This document shows, piece by piece, positions 32,865-41,155 of a stretch of DNA of 51,034 nucleotides (positions within the stretch are counted from its first letter, which is position 1; every line of letters starts with the position of its first letter). The translations under genes and the position numbers were made by a program. The stretch is from a bacterium. Lineage in GTDB: Bacteria; Pseudomonadota; Alphaproteobacteria; Rhizobiales; Aestuariivirgaceae. The notes under the pieces were generated by a model that saw only the letters and a program-made list of their open reading frames with translations, ran no database searches and had not been told where the DNA came from. Where the stretch lies: positions 1 to 51,034 of the forward strand of contig JALHQC010000025.1 of NCBI GenBank assembly GCA_022842165.1, in the 5' to 3' direction.

Positions 32865-34017
32865 AATGCAGCCCGAAATCCAGGGCTGGCGGCGCGAACT
32901 GCACATGCATCCGGAACTGATGTACGACACGCAGTGGACGTCGGCCTTCGTCACGGACAAGCTCACGTCCTTCGGCTGCGATGAGGTGGTGACGGGGATC
33001 GGCCGCACCGGCGTCGTCGGCATCATCAGGGGGCGGCATGAGGGTGGCGGCGTCATCGGGCTGCGCGCCGACATGGATGCCCTGCCGATCACCGAGGTGA
33101 CGGGCGTCGACTATGCCTCCAGGTTTCCAGGCCGCATGCATGCCTGCGGGCATGACGGGCACACGGCCATGCTGCTGGGTGCGGCGCGGCACCTGTGCGA
33201 GACCAGGAATTTCGCGGGCTCCGTCGCGGTGATCTTCCAGCCCGCCGAGGAAGGCGGCGCCGGGGCGCTGGAAATGGTGCAGGACGGAATGATGGAGCGC
33301 TTCGGCATCCAGAGCGTCTATGGCCTGCACAATGAGCCGGGCGCGCCCATTGGCAGTTTCGCAATCCGCGCCGGGGCGATCATGGCGTCCGTCGATACGT
33401 TCGAGATCATCGTCACCGGGGTTGGCGGCCATGCCGCGATGCCGCACCAGACGGTGGACCCGATCTTCATCGGCGCGCAAATCGTCACGGCGCTGCAGGC
33501 GATCGTGTCGCGCAACGCCGATCCGCTGCAGTCGCTCGTCATCACGGTCACGCAGTTTCATGCGGGCGATGCGATCAACGTCATTCCGCCATCGGCACGG
33601 CTGGTGGGCACAGTCCGTTCGCTGAACCCGGCGACGCGCGAGCTTGCCGAGAAGCGCTTCCGTGCCACGGTTTCGGGCGTTGCAACGGCGCTGGGTGGAT
33701 CGGCTGAGATCAATTATGCGCTGGTGCGGAGCTATCCCGTCACGGTCAATCATCCGCACGAGACGGCGCTGGCCTTGAGTGTTGCCGAAGCGGTGGCGGG
33801 CCGCCAGAACGTCGACCCCAACGTGACGCCGGTGATGGGTGGAGAGGATTTCGCCTTCATGCTCAACGCCAGGCCCGGCGCCTTCATCTTCATGGGCAAT
33901 GGCGATACGCCGTTCTGCCACCACCCGGCTTACAACTTCAGCGACGCGGCAATTCCCCATGGCGTCAGCTATTGGGTAACGCTCGCCGAAACCCTGCTCA
34001 AACCACAAGAGGCATGA
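32839..34017 (+). CDS. M20-family amidohydrolase (hippurate hydrolase/IAA-amino acid hydrolase-like)
   Basis: A 392-residue metal-dependent amidase that cleaves N-acyl amino acids or related amides. Metal-site motifs are LHMHPEL, the Cys-type ligand in HACGHDGHTAMLLGAAR, QPAEEGGAGA with the catalytic Glu, and VMGGEDFAFML near the end. The dimerisation (bacterial exopeptidase) domain is in the middle. Its start lies in the 3' end of the methyltransferase, and its stop overlaps the next ATG (ATGA). The substrate is not known. Confidence 0.92.
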   Translation: MPLLNRAVEMQPEIQGWRRELHMHPELMYDTQWTSAFVTDKLTSFGCDEVVTGIGRTGVVGIIRGRHEGGGVIGLRADMDALPITEVTGVDYASRFPGRMHACGHDGHTAMLLGAARHLCETRNFAGSVAVIFQPAEEGGAGALEMVQDGMMERFGIQSVYGLHNEPGAPIGSFAIRAGAIMASVDTFEIIVTGVGGHAAMPHQTVDPIFIGAQIVTALQAIVSRNADPLQSLVITVTQFHAGDAINVIPPSARLVGTVRSLNPATRELAEKRFRATVSGVATALGGSAEINYALVRSYPVTVNHPHETALALSVAEAVAGRQNVDPNVTPVMGGEDFAFMLNARPGAFIFMGNGDTPFCHHPAYNFSDAAIPHGVSYWVTLAETLLKPQEA

Positions 34018-35063
34018 ACCCCGTGATTCCGGTATTTGATGGCCACAACGACGTTCTTCTGAGGTTGTGGAGCAAGAAGGGCGGCGATGCCGTCGCTGAC
34101 TTCATTGCCGGTGACGGCCAGGGCCACATGGACCTGCCGCGCATGATCAAGGGCGGATTTGCAGGCGGCTTCTTCGCAATCTTCGTGCCGAGCCCGCAGG
34201 ACCCCGACTGGGTTGACGATGAAGACACCAACCCGCCGGAAGCAGGCCAGGTGGGGCAGATGGCGGCCTATGCCGCAACGACGGCCATGGCCTCGCTATT
34301 GTTCCGCATCGAAGCGGCATCGGACGGCAAGTTCAGGATCTGCCGTTCTGTGCAGGATGTGCGGGACGCGATGGCCGGCGGCCAGGTGGCGGCGATCTTC
34401 CACATCGAGGGCGCGGAGGCGATCGATTCGGAGTTCAAGTCGCTTGACGTGTTGTATCAGGCGGGGCTCCGTTCCATCGGGCCGGTGTGGAGCCGGTCCA
34501 ACATCTTCGCGCATGGCGTGCCGTTCCGGTTTCCGTCATCGCCCGATACGGGCGGCGGGCTGACCGCCATCGGCAAGGATTTCATCCGACGTTGCAATGC
34601 GCTGAGAATTCTCGTCGACCTCTCGCACCTGAACGAGAAGGGTTTCTGGGATGTGGCGGAGATCAGCACGGCACCACTTGTCGCCACGCATTCGAACGCA
34701 CATGCGCTGTGCGCATCGTCGCGGAATCTCACCGATGACCAGATCAGGGCCATCGGCCAGTCGGGCGGCATGATCGGGCTGAACTTCGCCAATGGCTTCC
34801 TGCGCGGCGATGGCCGCTGGCAGAGCGAGAATGGCCTCGACACGATGCTGCGTCATCTCGACCATCTGATGCGGCTGGCGGGTGAGGATCATGTCGGGCT
34901 CGGTTCCGACTTCGATGGCGCGCGCATCCCGTCGCAGATCGGCGATGTAACGGGGCTGCAGGCGCTTCTCGACGCGATGTCCGCCCATGGCTATGGCGCG
35001 GAACTGGTGAAGAAGCTCGCCTCGGAAAACTGGCTGAAGGCGCTGGAGCGGACGATCGGCTAA
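34014..35063 (+). CDS. M19-family membrane dipeptidase
   Basis: A 349-residue zinc dipeptidase related to renal dipeptidase. The metal motifs are FDGHNDVLL (HxD), FHIEGAEAI (bridging Glu), and the two histidines in VDLSHLNEKGF and ATHSNAHALC; VGLGSDFDG provides the C-terminal Asp. No signal peptide is seen, so cytoplasmic action is likely despite the family name. It starts at the ATG overlapping the M20 stop, which gives a plausible two-step peptide or amide degradation pair. Confidence 0.92.
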   Translation: MNPVIPVFDGHNDVLLRLWSKKGGDAVADFIAGDGQGHMDLPRMIKGGFAGGFFAIFVPSPQDPDWVDDEDTNPPEAGQVGQMAAYAATTAMASLLFRIEAASDGKFRICRSVQDVRDAMAGGQVAAIFHIEGAEAIDSEFKSLDVLYQAGLRSIGPVWSRSNIFAHGVPFRFPSSPDTGGGLTAIGKDFIRRCNALRILVDLSHLNEKGFWDVAEISTAPLVATHSNAHALCASSRNLTDDQIRAIGQSGGMIGLNFANGFLRGDGRWQSENGLDTMLRHLDHLMRLAGEDHVGLGSDFDGARIPSQIGDVTGLQALLDAMSAHGYGAELVKKLASENWLKALERTIG

Positions 35064-35076
35064 AGGCCCCTGACGT

Positions 35077-35979
35077 TTACAGCACCAGCACGCCCGAGTG
35101 CTTGGCCTTGTTCTCGGGCTCGACATGGATGGTGATCAGCGCGTCCGCCACGCGGGCTTTCAGCGCGCGTTCGATGCGGTCGCAGATGTCGTGGGCTTCG
35201 GTCACCGTCGTCGTTCCCGGCACCACGAGGTGAAAGTCGATGAAGGTGACTTTTCCGGCGTGACGGGTGCGGAGGTCGTGGGCTTCCTGGGCGCCCACCG
35301 CCTCGGCGGCAATCACGTCGCGGATGGTCTTCAGCACATCGTCCGGCACGGCCTCGTCCATCAGGCCGCTGAGCGAGCTTTTCATCACCTTCCAGCCCGA
35401 CCACAGAATGTTGAGCGCGACGACGGCGGCGAGCGCTGGATCGAGCACGGCCCAGCCGGTCTCGATGGCCGCCAGCACGCCGAGGGTGACACCCACCGAG
35501 GAGATGACGTCCGACAGCAGGTGATGGCCATCGGCCACCAGGGCCGGCGAGCGGAGGCGGCGGCCTCTCGTAATCAGCAGCCAGCACCAAATGCCGTTGA
35601 CGACACTTGCCACGCCGTTGACCAACAGGCCCTGCAGCGGCGCATCGAGAACGCGAGGCGCCATCAGGCCCTTGTAGGCCTCGTTCATGATGAGGAGTGC
35701 GGCGACGATGATCATCACGCCTTCGAGCACGGCGCTGAAGAACTCCGCCTTGTGGTGGCCATAGGGGTGGTTGGCATCGGCGGGCCGCGACGCGACGCGG
35801 ATGGCGATCAGGGCGGCAATCGCCGTTGCGACGTTGACGGTGCTTTCCAGCGCATCCGAGAGAAGTGCGATCGAGCCGGTCATCCACCAGGCCAGCGCCT
35901 TGAGGCCGAGCACGAGGATGCCGACGAAGAGGCTGCCGATGGCAAGCTTGAGAGTTGGGGTCATCGCCGGCGCTGTCAT
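35077..35979 (-). CDS. Cation diffusion facilitator (CDF) metal exporter
   Basis: A 300-residue inner membrane antiporter with six hydrophobic helices and a cytoplasmic C-terminal domain (about 205-295). TM2 carries SIALLSDALESTVN and TM5 carries ADGHHLLSDVISS, the HxxxD site of CDF proteins. TM2 has D-A-L-E where Zn/Fe CDFs usually have D-x3-D. The loop ANHPYGHHKAEFF is characteristic. The metal is unresolved. It is convergent with the dipeptidase gene, and a 15-base palindrome lies 32 bases upstream. Confidence 0.92.
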   Translation of the reverse strand: MTAPAMTPTLKLAIGSLFVGILVLGLKALAWWMTGSIALLSDALESTVNVATAIAALIAIRVASRPADANHPYGHHKAEFFSAVLEGVMIIVAALLIMNEAYKGLMAPRVLDAPLQGLLVNGVASVVNGIWCWLLITRGRRLRSPALVADGHHLLSDVISSVGVTLGVLAAIETGWAVLDPALAAVVALNILWSGWKVMKSSLSGLMDEAVPDDVLKTIRDVIAAEAVGAQEAHDLRTRHAGKVTFIDFHLVVPGTTTVTEAHDICDRIERALKARVADALITIHVEPENKAKHSGVLVL

Positions 35980-36010
35980 GATGGCCGGGGTTTAGGGGCT
36001 GACGCCCGCA

Positions 36011-36025
36011 AAGGCAACTTGCCTT
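36011..36025. promoter_or_regulatory. Palindrome AAGGCAA-C-TTGCCTT upstream of the CDF exporter
   Basis: Perfect 7-base arms with a single central base lie 32-46 bases before the minus-strand CDF start, in a good position for an operator of a metal sensor. No regulator gene is adjacent, and a short hairpin in the leader is an alternative. Confidence 0.4.
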
Positions 36026-36194
36026 CCACATGAAAAGTGCCCGCTGCCCGGAATTGCCATGAACGCCGATAGCCTCTTCATGTGAGCGGCAGTTGAGCGT
36101 GCAGTCGTTGCCATTGGCGGGCCGTTATGCTGTCATCTTGATGCCGCAGGCCAAGGACTAAACTCGCGAAACGGGACAAGGCGAGACGCACGGC

Positions 36195-39100
36195 ATGATT
36201 CACAGGGTTCGCCTGGCGCTGGCTGCCGGATTTGCGCTGCTTCTCATTTTGCTGATGCCAGCCGCGCGGGCCGAGACGCCTTCGCTGAAGGGTGTGGCGC
36301 TGGTCATCGGCCAGTCGAAGTACGAGCGGCTGGCCCCGCTCGCCAATCCCTCCCGCGATGCCGAGGCCGTCGCCGCCACCTTCCGCAATCTCGGTTTCAC
36401 AGTTTCATTGGTCATGGACCGTAGCGCCCGCCAGTTGCGCCGCGACCTGGATGGTTTCGCAGAGGATGCCGAAGGCGCCGATGCGGCAGTCGTCTACTAT
36501 GCCGGTCATGGCATCGAGGCCGCTGGCGAGAACTGGCTGGTGCCGGTCGATGCCGATATCTCGGCGCTCGAAAGTGCCGGCCGCAGCCTGGTGCCGCTCT
36601 CGGCGCTGAAGGAAGCGCTGCAAGCCAGCGCCGTTCCGTTGACGCTTCTGTTCCTCGATGCCTGCCGCGACAGTCCATTCCCGCCGGGTGCGGCGCTCGT
36701 CCGGGAGGGCCAATCCCATCCCGTCACAGCCGGTGGGCTTGGGCTGACGCGCGGCGTATCAGCTGCCGCCGCGGCTCAGGATACAGAGGGGCTGGGATCT
36801 GTCATCGGGTTTGCCGCCGAGCCCGGCCGGGTGGCGCTGGACGGGCCGGACGGCGGCAACAGCTTTTATGCCGCTGCCATCGTGCGCCACCTGGCGGCCT
36901 CGACGGGGCTCGAGTTCGGCACCGTGATGCGGATGGTGACGCAGGAAGTCTACCTCAAGACGGGAGGGGCACAGCGGCCGTGGGTGAACGAGACGCTGAC
37001 GCGATTACTCTATTTCGGCGGCAGCACAGAAGATCAGACGAGCGATGAGGGCCGCCTCGACGCCGGCCGCCGCGCCCTGCTGCTGTCGATCGACGCGCTG
37101 CCTCAAGACCTGCGCAAGACGGTGGAACAACTGGCCGCGGAAAGCGGCCTGCCGCTCGACCCGATCTTCGGCATGCTGAAGGCGTTACAGGTCGATACCG
37201 CAGCGGGGCCCGATGAGCTGGACCGGCAGCTGCGCGCTGGCGTGGAGGCGGTGAAGAAGCTGAAAGCCGAGCGCGACATCATCGCCCGCACCGATCCCGA
37301 GATCATCCGTCTCACGGCATTCGCCGACCGCGCGGAAGCGGAAGGCGCTATCCCTTTGGCATTGGACTACCGGGCGCAGGCCAGCGCGCGGGCGAAAGAA
37401 GTGGCGAGCGCTTCCCGCGCCAACATCGCCCAGGCCAGGGACCGCCTGCGCGAGGCGGCGGCCACCTATGCGAAGGAGGCCAAGACCGCCATCCTCGATT
37501 TCGACCACGAGCGCGCTGCCAGCCTGTTCGGGCTGGCTTATGCGGAGGTTGAGGGTGAAGATCGGATACTGGCCCGGATTTACAAGTGGGAGGAAGCCAA
37601 CGCGCTTGCGAGCCACGGCGACTACAAGGGCGACAATGCCGCCCTGGCAGCGGCGATCACCGCCTATTCCGCCGCTCTTGAATATTTTCCGCGCGGCAGC
37701 GAGACTGAGAACTGGACTGCCTTGCAGAACAGCCTCGGCAATGCGCTTCGTATTCTAGGGTCGCGGGAGAGCGGCACCACGCGGCTGGAAGAAGCGGTTC
37801 TGGCCTACCGGGCAGCCCTCGAGGAGTGGACGCGCGACCGCGCACCACTTGACTGGGCCACGGCGCAGAACAATCTCGGCAATGCTCTCGGGGCCCTTGG
37901 GAGGCGGGAGAGCGGCACCGAGCGGCTTGAAGAGGCCGCTCAGGCCTATCGGGCCGCACTGGAGGAACGGACCCGTGAGCGCTTGCCGTTCGACTGGGCC
38001 GCGACGCAAAATAATCTCGGCACTGTACTTTCCGCCCTTGGGGGACGGGAAAACGGCACGGCGCGGTTGGAAGAAGCAGTCAAAGCCTACCGTGCGGCCC
38101 TGCAGGAATGGACGCGCGAGCGTGCGCCGCTCGACTGGGCCACAACGCAGAATAATCTCGGCACTGCACTTCGGACGCTCGGGGAGCGGGAGAGCAGTAC
38201 CGTGCGGATGGAAGAAGCAGTTCAGGCCTTTGAGGCGGCCCTGCAGGTATGGACGCGCGAGCGTGTGCCGCTCGACTGGGCCATGACGCAGAACAATCTC
38301 GGCAATGTGCTTTACACTCTCGGGGGGCGGGAAAACGGCACGGCCCGGCTGGAAGAAGCGGTTCAAGCCTATCGGGCCGCATTGGAGGAACGGACCCGCG
38401 ATCGTGTGCCGCTCGACTGGGCCATGACCCAGAACAATCTTGGCTCCGCGCTTCGAACCCTCGGGGAGCGCGAAAGCGGAACGACGCGGCTGGAAGAAGC
38501 GGTTCAGGCCTACCGATCGGCCCTGCAGGAGTGGACGCGCGAGCGCGTGCCGCTCGACTGGGCCACCACGCAGAACAATCTTGGCAATGTTCTCTCAACC
38601 CTCGGGGGGCGGGAGAGCGGCACGGCGCGACTGGAAGAAGCCGTTCAGGCCTATCGGGCGGCCCTGGAGGAGTGGACGCGCGAGCGGGTGCCACTCGACT
38701 GGGCGATGACTCAGAACAATCTCGGCACGGTGCTTTCGACCCTCGGGGAACGGGAGGACGGCACGGCACGCTTGGAAGAGTCGGTTCAGGCCTATCGGGC
38801 CGCCCTTGAGGAACGGACGCGCGAGCGCGTGCCGCTCAAATGGGCGATGACGCAGAACAATCTGGGCGCAACGCTCCGGGCCCTCGGGGAGCGCGAAGGC
38901 AGCACGGCGCGGCTTGAAGAGGCCGTCCAAGCCTATCGGGCGGCGCTACAAGAGTGGACGCGCGAGCGCGTGCCGCTCGACTGGGCTACGACGCAGAACA
39001 ATCTGGGCGCAGCACTTCGAGTTCTCGGGGAGCGGGAAGGCGGAACGGCGCGGCTGGACGAGGCGGTTCTGGCTTTCAGGGCCGTCCTTGAGGAACGCTC

Positions 39101-39329
39101 ACGTGAGCGCGTGCCGCTAGACTGGGCCACGACCCAGCACAACCTTGCCCGCGCAATGATGCTGCTGGGGGAGAGAAACAACGACAGTGCAATGCTCCGC
39201 GAAGGCAGGACCGCGATGAATGCGGCCTGGGAGGTCGACCGGTCTGCGGGCTATACGCAGTACGACAAGTATTATCAGGAACAGATCGAGGCATTCGATG
39301 CCTTGCTGAAGACGCTCAACGCGAAGTGA
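36195..39329 (+). CDS. Exported caspase-like (peptidase C14) protein with ten near-identical TPR-like repeats, paralogue 2
   Basis: The 1044-residue protein has a signal peptide (MPAARAETP cleavage region near 26), then a caspase p20-like domain (about 31-270) with dyad His105 in YYAGHG and Cys157 in FLDACRDSPF. A helical linker (about 290-460) is followed by ten consecutive 47-residue repeats (507-976), each with W-A-x-T-Q-N-N-L-G, a LEEAVQAYRAAL helix and T-R-E-R-V-P-L-D. An eleventh diverged unit and a short tail end the protein. The layout and repeat frame equal those of the protein at 7577-10402. It is probably periplasmic or released, a cysteine peptidase with a protein-binding arm. It is monocistronic as far as can be seen. 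Confidence 0.9.
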   Translation: MIHRVRLALAAGFALLLILLMPAARAETPSLKGVALVIGQSKYERLAPLANPSRDAEAVAATFRNLGFTVSLVMDRSARQLRRDLDGFAEDAEGADAAVVYYAGHGIEAAGENWLVPVDADISALESAGRSLVPLSALKEALQASAVPLTLLFLDACRDSPFPPGAALVREGQSHPVTAGGLGLTRGVSAAAAAQDTEGLGSVIGFAAEPGRVALDGPDGGNSFYAAAIVRHLAASTGLEFGTVMRMVTQEVYLKTGGAQRPWVNETLTRLLYFGGSTEDQTSDEGRLDAGRRALLLSIDALPQDLRKTVEQLAAESGLPLDPIFGMLKALQVDTAAGPDELDRQLRAGVEAVKKLKAERDIIARTDPEIIRLTAFADRAEAEGAIPLALDYRAQASARAKEVASASRANIAQARDRLREAAATYAKEAKTAILDFDHERAASLFGLAYAEVEGEDRILARIYKWEEANALASHGDYKGDNAALAAAITAYSAALEYFPRGSETENWTALQNSLGNALRILGSRESGTTRLEEAVLAYRAALEEWTRDRAPLDWATAQNNLGNALGALGRRESGTERLEEAAQAYRAALEERTRERLPFDWAATQNNLGTVLSALGGRENGTARLEEAVKAYRAALQEWTRERAPLDWATTQNNLGTALRTLGERESSTVRMEEAVQAFEAALQVWTRERVPLDWAMTQNNLGNVLYTLGGRENGTARLEEAVQAYRAALEERTRDRVPLDWAMTQNNLGSALRTLGERESGTTRLEEAVQAYRSALQEWTRERVPLDWATTQNNLGNVLSTLGGRESGTARLEEAVQAYRAALEEWTRERVPLDWAMTQNNLGTVLSTLGEREDGTARLEESVQAYRAALEERTRERVPLKWAMTQNNLGATLRALGEREGSTARLEEAVQAYRAALQEWTRERVPLDWATTQNNLGAALRVLGEREGGTARLDEAVLAFRAVLEERSRERVPLDWATTQHNLARAMMLLGERNNDSAMLREGRTAMNAAWEVDRSAGYTQYDKYYQEQIEAFDALLKTLNAK
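37713..39122 (+). repeat. Ten tandem 141-bp coding repeats (TPR array)
   Basis: The array is exactly 10 units of 141 bases, from the first TGG at 37713 to the eleventh at 39123, with no insertion or deletion. Units 2 to 10 are highly similar at the nucleotide level, with variation concentrated at a few codons. This suggests recent duplication or gene conversion. Read-collapse in assembly is a risk for such an array. Confidence 0.92.
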
Positions 39330-39356
39330 TTGATTTTCGATTTGCGTTGACGCCGC

Positions 39357-39377
39357 ATTATTAGCAGTACTAATAAT
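39357..39377. promoter_or_regulatory. Inverted repeat ATTATTAG-N5-CTAATAAT at the start of the HTH-RibB gene
   Basis: Perfect 8-base arms (39357-39364 and 39370-39377) with a 5-base spacer end five bases before the ATG at 39383. A TTGACG at 39347-39352 and an AATAAT at 39372-39377 could be -35 and -10 elements around it (19-base spacing). Because the gene product has its own helix-turn-helix, this is a candidate autoregulatory operator. Sequence is direct; role is inferred. Confidence 0.5.
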
Positions 39378-39382
39378 TCTGC

Positions 39383-40663
39383 ATGAAACTTGCCGAGTGG
39401 CTCATTAATAGCGGGACGTCGCAGTCGGAACTGGCGCGGCGGATCGGCATCACGCAGGGGCGTGTGTCGCAGCTTGTGGCGGGGGCGCAGCCTTCGCTGG
39501 AACTGGCGATCAAGATCGCCGCCGCCACGGGCGACAAGGTGAGGCCACAGGATTTTGGAGATCAGGACATGACGGCGGACAGCAAGCTCGACAGCGTGGA
39601 AGAGGCGATCAAGGCGATTGCCAATGGCGAGATGGTGGTGGTGGTCGATGACGATGACCGCGAGAACGAGGGCGACCTGATTGCCGCCGCCTCGAAGATC
39701 ACGCCGGAGCAGATGGCCCTGATGGTGCGCCATGGCACGGGCATCGTGTGCCTGCCGATTACCGCGGAAGATGCGCGGCGGCTGCGGCTCGACCCCATGG
39801 TGGCGCTGAACGACGCGCCGATGGGAACGGCCTTCACCGTGTCGATCGACTACAAGGAAGGTCTCAGCACCGGCATTTCGGCCAAGGAGCGCACCGCCAC
39901 GGCGCATGCGATGGCGAACCGGAATGTTTCGGCCGAGGACTTCGTGCGGCCGGGCCACATGTTTCCGCTGGTGGCGAAATCCGGCGGAGTGCTGATGCGC
40001 TCTGGCCATACGGAGGCGGCTGTCGACCTCGTCAAGCTGGCCGGGCTTTCGCCGGTCGGCGTTATCTGCGAACTGGTGAACGATGATGGATCGGTGAAGC
40101 GCGGGCCGGAGGTGCTGGCCTTCGCGCGCGAGCATCGGCTCAAGATCATTTCGGTGGCGGATCTCATCGCCTATCGCCAGCGGCGCGAGAGGCTCGTCGA
40201 GCAGACGGCGCAATTCGACGTCAAAACCGCGATCGGCACGATGAAGGGCTATTCCTACGTGACGCCCTTCGACCAGGTGGAACAGCTGGCGCTGGTGTTC
40301 GGCGATGTCTCGGCCGGCAAGAACATTCCGGTGCGGCTGCATCGCGAGAATGTGCTGGAAGACGTGTTCGGCACCAGGCGCACGCTGCAGGGGGTGTTCG
40401 ACATTTTCAAGCGCGAGGGGGCGGGCATTCTCGTCTATCTGCAGGAGGGAGCGGCAGGCGTTCCGGCGGGCCAGCTTGCGGCGGAAAAGAGCGGCAGCAG
40501 CAAGCAGCGCGAGCAGGCGTGGCGCGAGGTTGGGCTTGGCGCACAGATCCTGCGCGACCTCGACGTCCGTTCGATCCGGCTCATTTCATCGTCCAACCGG
40601 CACTATGTAGGGCTGTCGGGCTTCGGTATCGAGATTGCGGAAACGCTGAAACTGGAAGGATAG
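39383..40663 (+). CDS. ribB: HTH-domain fused 3,4-dihydroxy-2-butanone-4-phosphate synthase with degenerate GTP cyclohydrolase II domain
   Basis: A 426-residue protein of three parts. Residues 1-60 are a Cro/YdaS-like helix-turn-helix (SQSELARRIGITQGRVSQLV). Residues 66-265 are RibB, which makes the four-carbon unit of riboflavin from ribulose 5-phosphate, with DDDDRENEGDLI and RPGHMFPL active-site motifs and the HTEAAVDLVKLAG segment. Residues 272-426 resemble GTP cyclohydrolase II, but the zinc cysteines are missing: HRENVLEDVFGTRRTLQG replaces the Cys-containing motif, so this domain is probably inactive (RibBX-like). An internal ATG at 39569 after ttggagatcagg could make RibB without the HTH. 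The inverted repeat just before 39383 supports use of the long form. Confidence 0.9.
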   Translation: MKLAEWLINSGTSQSELARRIGITQGRVSQLVAGAQPSLELAIKIAAATGDKVRPQDFGDQDMTADSKLDSVEEAIKAIANGEMVVVVDDDDRENEGDLIAAASKITPEQMALMVRHGTGIVCLPITAEDARRLRLDPMVALNDAPMGTAFTVSIDYKEGLSTGISAKERTATAHAMANRNVSAEDFVRPGHMFPLVAKSGGVLMRSGHTEAAVDLVKLAGLSPVGVICELVNDDGSVKRGPEVLAFAREHRLKIISVADLIAYRQRRERLVEQTAQFDVKTAIGTMKGYSYVTPFDQVEQLALVFGDVSAGKNIPVRLHRENVLEDVFGTRRTLQGVFDIFKREGAGILVYLQEGAAGVPAGQLAAEKSGSSKQREQAWREVGLGAQILRDLDVRSIRLISSSNRHYVGLSGFGIEIAETLKLEG

Positions 40664-40702
40664 GCCTTCCGATTCCGCGGCGGGCTGGCATAGTCTGGGC
40701 CG

Positions 40703-41155
40703 ATGATCCGCAAGAGCGCGACAAAGAACAAGGATGACCGGCCGCTCCTGATCGGCTGGCGCGAAATCGTGAGCCTTCCCGAACTTGGCGTCGGCAGCTT
40801 CGTTGCCAAGATCGACACCGGCGCGCGCTCGGCGGCGCTGCATGCCACTTCAATCCGGCAGATGGCGCATCAGGTGGTTTTCGTGCTGCCGGTCAATGGC
40901 CGCAACTACCACTGCATCCTGCCGTTCAAGGGCGAACGCCGCGTGAAGAGCTCCAGCGGGCATGCCGAGATGCGCACCGTCGTGGTGACGCAGGTCAAGA
41001 TCGGAAAGCATGTTCTCGACATCGACGTGACATTGACCGACCGCACGGATATGGGCGTTCCCATGCTACTGGGCCGTAGCAGCATCGGCGGGCAGTTTCT
41101 CGTGCACCCCACGCGCACCAATATTCTTTCCGCCAGAAAGCGCAAGAAGACATGA
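40703..41155 (+). CDS. RimB-like retropepsin-type protease (ATP-dependent zinc protease family)
   Basis: A 150-residue protein with the aspartic-protease-like motif [13 protein letters not shown] near 36-48 and the pattern [20 protein letters not shown], as in PF05618 proteins. These proteins occur beside RimK; in Pseudomonas, RimB is such a protease that trims the glutamate tails RimK adds to ribosomal protein S6. The ATG at 40703 lies 39 bases after ribB. Its stop overlaps the rimK ATG. Confidence 0.88.
   Translation: MIRKSATKNKDDRPLLIGWREIVSLPELGVGSFVAKIDTGARSAALHATSIRQMAHQVVFVLPVNGRNYHCILPFKGERRVKSSSGHAEMRTVVVTQVKIGKHVLDIDVTLTDRTDMGVPMLLGRSSIGGQFLVHPTRTNILSARKRKKT

Noticed and set aside
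31563-33092. 509-codon minus-strand frame opposite the CFA-like and M20 genes
   Set aside because: Spans two unrelated real genes, as shadows do, and shows no domain.
37713-39122. Array considered as CRISPR or other non-coding tandem repeat
   Set aside because: The unit is 141 bases, continuous with no spacers, in frame with a TPR pattern and with synonymous changes between units.
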